7,571 nucleotides of DNA from an uncultured Pseudorhodoferax sp. (GTDB lineage: Bacteria > Pseudomonadota > Gammaproteobacteria > Burkholderiales > Burkholderiaceae), in assembly GCA_913776795.1 (NCBI GenBank), contig CAJYRH010000001.1, forward strand, positions 1 through 7,571, in the 5' to 3' direction. Both the position numbers and the translations under genes were made by a program. The notes beneath the pieces are model-generated. The model was not told the origin of the DNA. It saw nothing but the letters and a program-made list of their open reading frames with translations, and made no database searches. Shown here piece after piece: positions 5,577-7,571 of this stretch. Each line of letters opens with the position of its first letter. Positions within the stretch are counted from its first letter, which is position 1.

Positions 5577-6545
5577 ATGCGCATCCTCGCCACCCTGCTG
5601 TCTGCCGCGCTGCTGGCCCTCGTGCCTGCCGTCCAGGCCCAGACCTTTCCCGACAAGCCCGTCATGCTGGTCGTGCCCTTCCCGCCCGGCGGGCCGACCG
5701 ACGCCATGGCCCGCACCATCGCCGCCGAGATGAAGGACAGGCTCGGCCAGCCCGTGGTCGTGGAGAACCGCGCCGGCGCGGGCGGCAACATCGGCGCGGA
5801 GTACGTGGCGCGCGCCGCGGCCGACGGCCAGACCCTGCTGTTCGGCACCTCGGGCCCTCTGGCCATCAACGCCAGCCTGTACCGCAAGAGCAGCTACGAC
5901 CCCGTCAAGAGCTTTGCCCCCGTCATCCAGGTCGGCCACCTGCCCAACATCCTGGTGGTCAACCCTGCCGTGCCGGCGCAGAACGTCAAGGAGCTCGTGG
6001 CCTACGCCAGGGCCAACCCGGGCAAGCTCAGCTATGCGTCGTCGGGCAACGGCGCGTCCTCGCACCTGGCCGGCGTGCTGTTCAACGAGAAGGCCGGCAC
6101 CGACATCCAGCACATCCCCTACAAGGGCACCGGCCCGGCGCTCAACGACCTGCTGGGCGGCCAGGTCGGCATGAGCTTCACCGACGTGCTGACCGCATTG
6201 CCCTACGTGAAGGCCGGCAAGCTGCGCGCACTGGGCATCGCCACCGCGCAGCGCTCACAGGCCCTGCCGGACCTGCCGTCCATTGCCGAGCAGGGCGTGC
6301 CGGGCTACGACGTGAGCGTGTTCTTCGGCATCGTGGCGCCCGCTGGCACGCCGGCCGACCGCATCGCCAGGCTCAACAAGGCGTTCACCGAGGTGCTGGC
6401 CAGCCCCAAGGTCAAGGAGCTGTTCGCCACCCAGGGCCTGGAGAGCGCGCCCGACCATGCGCCGGCCCAGCTGGCGAAGTTCATCGCCGCGCAGAAGACG
6501 GCCTGGGCGGCGGTGGTCCAGCAGTCCGGTGCGCAACTCGATTGA
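5577..6545 (+). CDS. Bug/TctC-type periplasmic solute-binding protein (tripartite tricarboxylate transporter family)
   Basis: 322 residues, the usual Bug length. The ATG at 5577 has AAGGAG (5565-5570) 6 bases upstream. Residues 1-21 are a Sec signal peptide: positive start (MR), hydrophobic core LATLLSAALLALV, and cleavage after AVQA before QTFPDKPV. The mature part shows the family hallmarks PFPPGGPTDAMAR (34-46, ligand loop), VVENRAGAGGNIGAEYVARA (61-80), NPGKLSYASSGNGASSHLAG (147-166), HIPYKGTGPALNDLLGGQVG (179-198) and GKLRALGIATAQRS (214-227). Bug proteins are expanded in Bordetella, Cupriavidus and Comamonadaceae. They bind carboxylates, amino acids, nicotinate or aromatic acids for TctAB-type permeases or for sensing. 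No permease genes are visible here, so this is an orphan binding protein as far as the window shows. Its place within a LysR-linked catabolic set suggests it binds the acid that the neighbouring enzymes degrade; the ligand is unknown. Confidence 0.94.
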   Translation: MRILATLLSAALLALVPAVQAQTFPDKPVMLVVPFPPGGPTDAMARTIAAEMKDRLGQPVVVENRAGAGGNIGAEYVARAAADGQTLLFGTSGPLAINASLYRKSSYDPVKSFAPVIQVGHLPNILVVNPAVPAQNVKELVAYARANPGKLSYASSGNGASSHLAGVLFNEKAGTDIQHIPYKGTGPALNDLLGGQVGMSFTDVLTALPYVKAGKLRALGIATAQRSQALPDLPSIAEQGVPGYDVSVFFGIVAPAGTPADRIARLNKAFTEVLASPKVKELFATQGLESAPDHAPAQLAKFIAAQKTAWAAVVQQSGAQLD

Positions 6546-6596
6546 GGCAGGCCGTCCAGTAACCTCGGGCGCTTTCGACCCAACCCGACGTTCGCC

Positions 6597-7013
6597 ATGC
6601 CCTCTTTCGACAACGAAGCCTCCGACACCCTGTTCAGCCTGCGCATGCCCATGGTCCAGGCCTTCGGCCTGCGCGGCCTGCACATCGATGGCGACGAGGC
6701 CAAGGTGTTCATGCCCGCCAAACCGCAGCACACCAACAGCCGTGGCGACGTGCACGGCGGCGCCTACGCGGTGCTGATGGACAGCGTGCTCTCGTGCGCC
6801 GCGCGCGCCCACGATCCTTCGCGCTACGGCGTGATCACGGTCGACATGGCGCTGCACTACGTTGCCGGCACGCGTGGCGACGTGACCGCCACGGCCCGCT
6901 GCGAGCGGCGCGGCAAGTCGCTGTGCTTCGTGCGCGGCGAGGCGCACGATGCGGACGGCAACCTGCTCACGCTGGCGACCGGCACCTTCAAGCTGGTCGA
7001 GCGGGTGAAATGA
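6597..7013 (+). CDS. PaaI-type hotdog-fold acyl-CoA thioesterase
   Basis: 138 residues, standard for the PaaI/YbgC-like single hotdog domain, acting in the cytoplasm as a dimer or tetramer. The central helix region carries the PaaI-family signature: N47, G50, the HGG turn at 53-55 and Asp62 in YAVLMDSVLSCAAR, which is where the PaaI catalytic Asp lies. Beta strands follow (VITVDMALHYV, DVTATARCERRGKSLCFVRG, NLLTLATGTFKLV). It hydrolyses acyl- or aryl-CoA thioesters, typically relieving dead-end CoA intermediates in degradation pathways. The ATG at 6597 has no clear Shine-Dalgarno sequence but lies 51 bp after the binding-protein stop, and no better start exists, so it is probably co-transcribed. 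The preferred acyl group cannot be judged. Confidence 0.9.
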   Translation: MPSFDNEASDTLFSLRMPMVQAFGLRGLHIDGDEAKVFMPAKPQHTNSRGDVHGGAYAVLMDSVLSCAARAHDPSRYGVITVDMALHYVAGTRGDVTATARCERRGKSLCFVRGEAHDADGNLLTLATGTFKLVERVK

Positions 7014-7026
7014 CCCGCCCCCGTTT

Positions 7027-7052
7027 GGACTTCTCACTGCGTGTAGAAGTCC
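7027..7052 (+). terminator. Stem-loop after the thioesterase gene (possible terminator without T-run)
   Basis: GGACTTCT (7027-7034) and AGAAGTCC (7045-7052) are a perfect 8-bp inverted repeat with a 10-base loop that itself contains CAC-TGC-GTG. It starts 13 bases after the thioesterase TGA, as a terminator would, but no T-run follows on either strand. It overlaps the left part of repeat copy B, whose counterpart in copy A also holds a hairpin with a TGC loop. Confidence 0.4.
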
Positions 7053-7134
7053 CATCCGCCCTCGAGGGGGCGCCGCCAGCGGCCAGGCAGAGCCAATTCC
7101 GCGGCGTCGGCCGGCATGGCCTGCTCCGCGGCCT
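7030..7134 (+). repeat. Structured intergenic repeat, copy B
   Basis: Second copy of the element at 889-989, in the same orientation; the core 7059-7134 matches 914-989 at 67 of 76 ungapped positions. It contains CCCTCGAGGG (7059-7068, a perfect palindrome where copy A has one mismatch), GGC-AGA-GCC (7086-7094), two CCGCGG blocks (7099-7104, 7126-7131) and a left-end hairpin. It lies between the thioesterase stop and the CoA-transferase start, ending 43 bases before that start. Together with the hairpin it accounts for most of the 163-bp gap. Confidence 0.8.
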
Positions 7135-7176
7135 GTCGCGCCGCATCGCGGCGCGTTCTACCGACTGGAGACTCCC

Positions 7177-7571
7177 ATGACGATCGCTCCCGGCGCCCTG
7201 GCCGGCATCCGCGTGCTCGACCTCTCGCGCATCCTCGGCGGCCCCTACTGCGGCCAGATCCTCGGCGACCACGGCGCCGACGTGCTCAAGGTCGAGCCGC
7301 CCGGCGGCGACGACACGCGCACCTGGGGGCCGCCCTTCCGCGACGGTGTGGCGTCTTATTACCACGGCCTGAACCGCAACAAGCGCGTCCAGCACCTGGA
7401 CCTGACGGACTCGGCCGAGCGCGACAGGCTGCTGGCGCTGGTCGCGCAGGCCGACGTGCTGGTGGAGAACTTCAAGACCGGAACCATGGAACGCTGGGGC
7501 ATCGGCTACGCACAGCTGCGCGAGCGCTTCCCGCGCCTCGTCTGGTGCCGCGTCTCGGGCTTCGGCGCCGA
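7177..7571 (+). CDS. CaiB/BaiF family III CoA-transferase (3' end outside window)
   Basis: The first 131 codons are present. The ATG at 7177 has GGAG (7167-7170) 6 bases upstream. The N-terminus GIRVLDLSRILGGPYCGQIL (10-29), then DHGADVLKVEPPGGDDTR (31-48), LNRNKR (65-70) and VLVENFKTGTMERWGIGY (94-111) are the classic order of the class III CoA-transferase fold, in which two subunits interlock like chain links. The catalytic Asp of the family (near residue 169 in formyl-CoA transferase) lies beyond the window edge, so activity cannot be confirmed. These enzymes move CoA between carboxylic acids, often from succinyl-CoA to a pathway acid. With the binding protein, thioesterase and dehydrogenase upstream, this is the likely activating step. 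The 163-bp repeat-bearing gap before it may uncouple its expression from the upstream genes. Confidence 0.93.
   Translation, partial: MTIAPGALAGIRVLDLSRILGGPYCGQILGDHGADVLKVEPPGGDDTRTWGPPFRDGVASYYHGLNRNKRVQHLDLTDSAERDRLLALVAQADVLVENFKTGTMERWGIGYAQLRERFPRLVWCRVSGFGA

Noticed and set aside
6794..7180. 128-codon plus-strand ORF running from the thioesterase gene into the gap
   Set aside because: Its first part is an out-of-frame reading of the thioesterase and its second part reads through the hairpin and repeat B.
1..7571. CRISPR arrays, tRNA/rRNA genes, transposases or integrases
   Set aside because: No regularly spaced repeats, no cloverleaf or rRNA-like sequence, and no recombinase motifs were seen; the only repeat is the two-copy intergenic element.

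Overview
The window is about 70% GC, with G or C at nearly every third codon position, dense antisense shadow frames, a Bug-type orphan solute-binding protein and LysR/acyl-CoA-type catabolic genes. This points to a betaproteobacterium of the Burkholderiales, most likely Comamonadaceae; the assignment is inference from gene style, not from a marker gene.

Layout. Positions 1-866 hold the 3' part of an iron-containing alcohol dehydrogenase of the maleylacetate-reductase-like branch (+). A 191-bp spacer carries the first copy of a structured intergenic repeat and leads to a nitronate monooxygenase/2-nitropropane dioxygenase family gene (1058-2047, +). Two minus-strand genes follow, converging on it with a 15-bp gap: an unrecognised single-span membrane protein (2063-2713) and, upstream of that, a LysR regulator (2792-3682). 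The LysR gene is divergent from a plus-strand set: an AidB-like acyl-CoA dehydrogenase (3775-5481), a Bug/TTT periplasmic binding protein (5577-6545), a PaaI-type hotdog thioesterase (6597-7013), a second copy of the repeat, and the start of a CaiB/BaiF family III CoA-transferase (7177 to the right edge).

How they fit. The plus-strand genes look like a peripheral catabolic cluster for an unidentified organic acid. The binding protein would capture it, the CoA-transferase activate it, the dehydrogenase oxidise the thioester and the thioesterase release or recycle CoA. The divergent LysR protein is the probable inducer-responsive regulator. The nitronate monooxygenase and Fe-ADH may belong to the same or a neighbouring pathway. 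The substrate cannot be read from the sequence.

The most unusual signal is a near-ideal LexA (SOS) operator, CTGT-N8-ACAG with an all-A/T core, at 2719-2734. It ends five bases before the start codon of the unrecognised membrane protein. Codon bias begins exactly at that start codon, so the gene appears to be an SOS-controlled membrane protein with a leaderless or nearly leaderless transcript. The second signal is the pair of about 100-bp intergenic repeats (88% identical over 76 ungapped bases) placed just ahead of two different genes.
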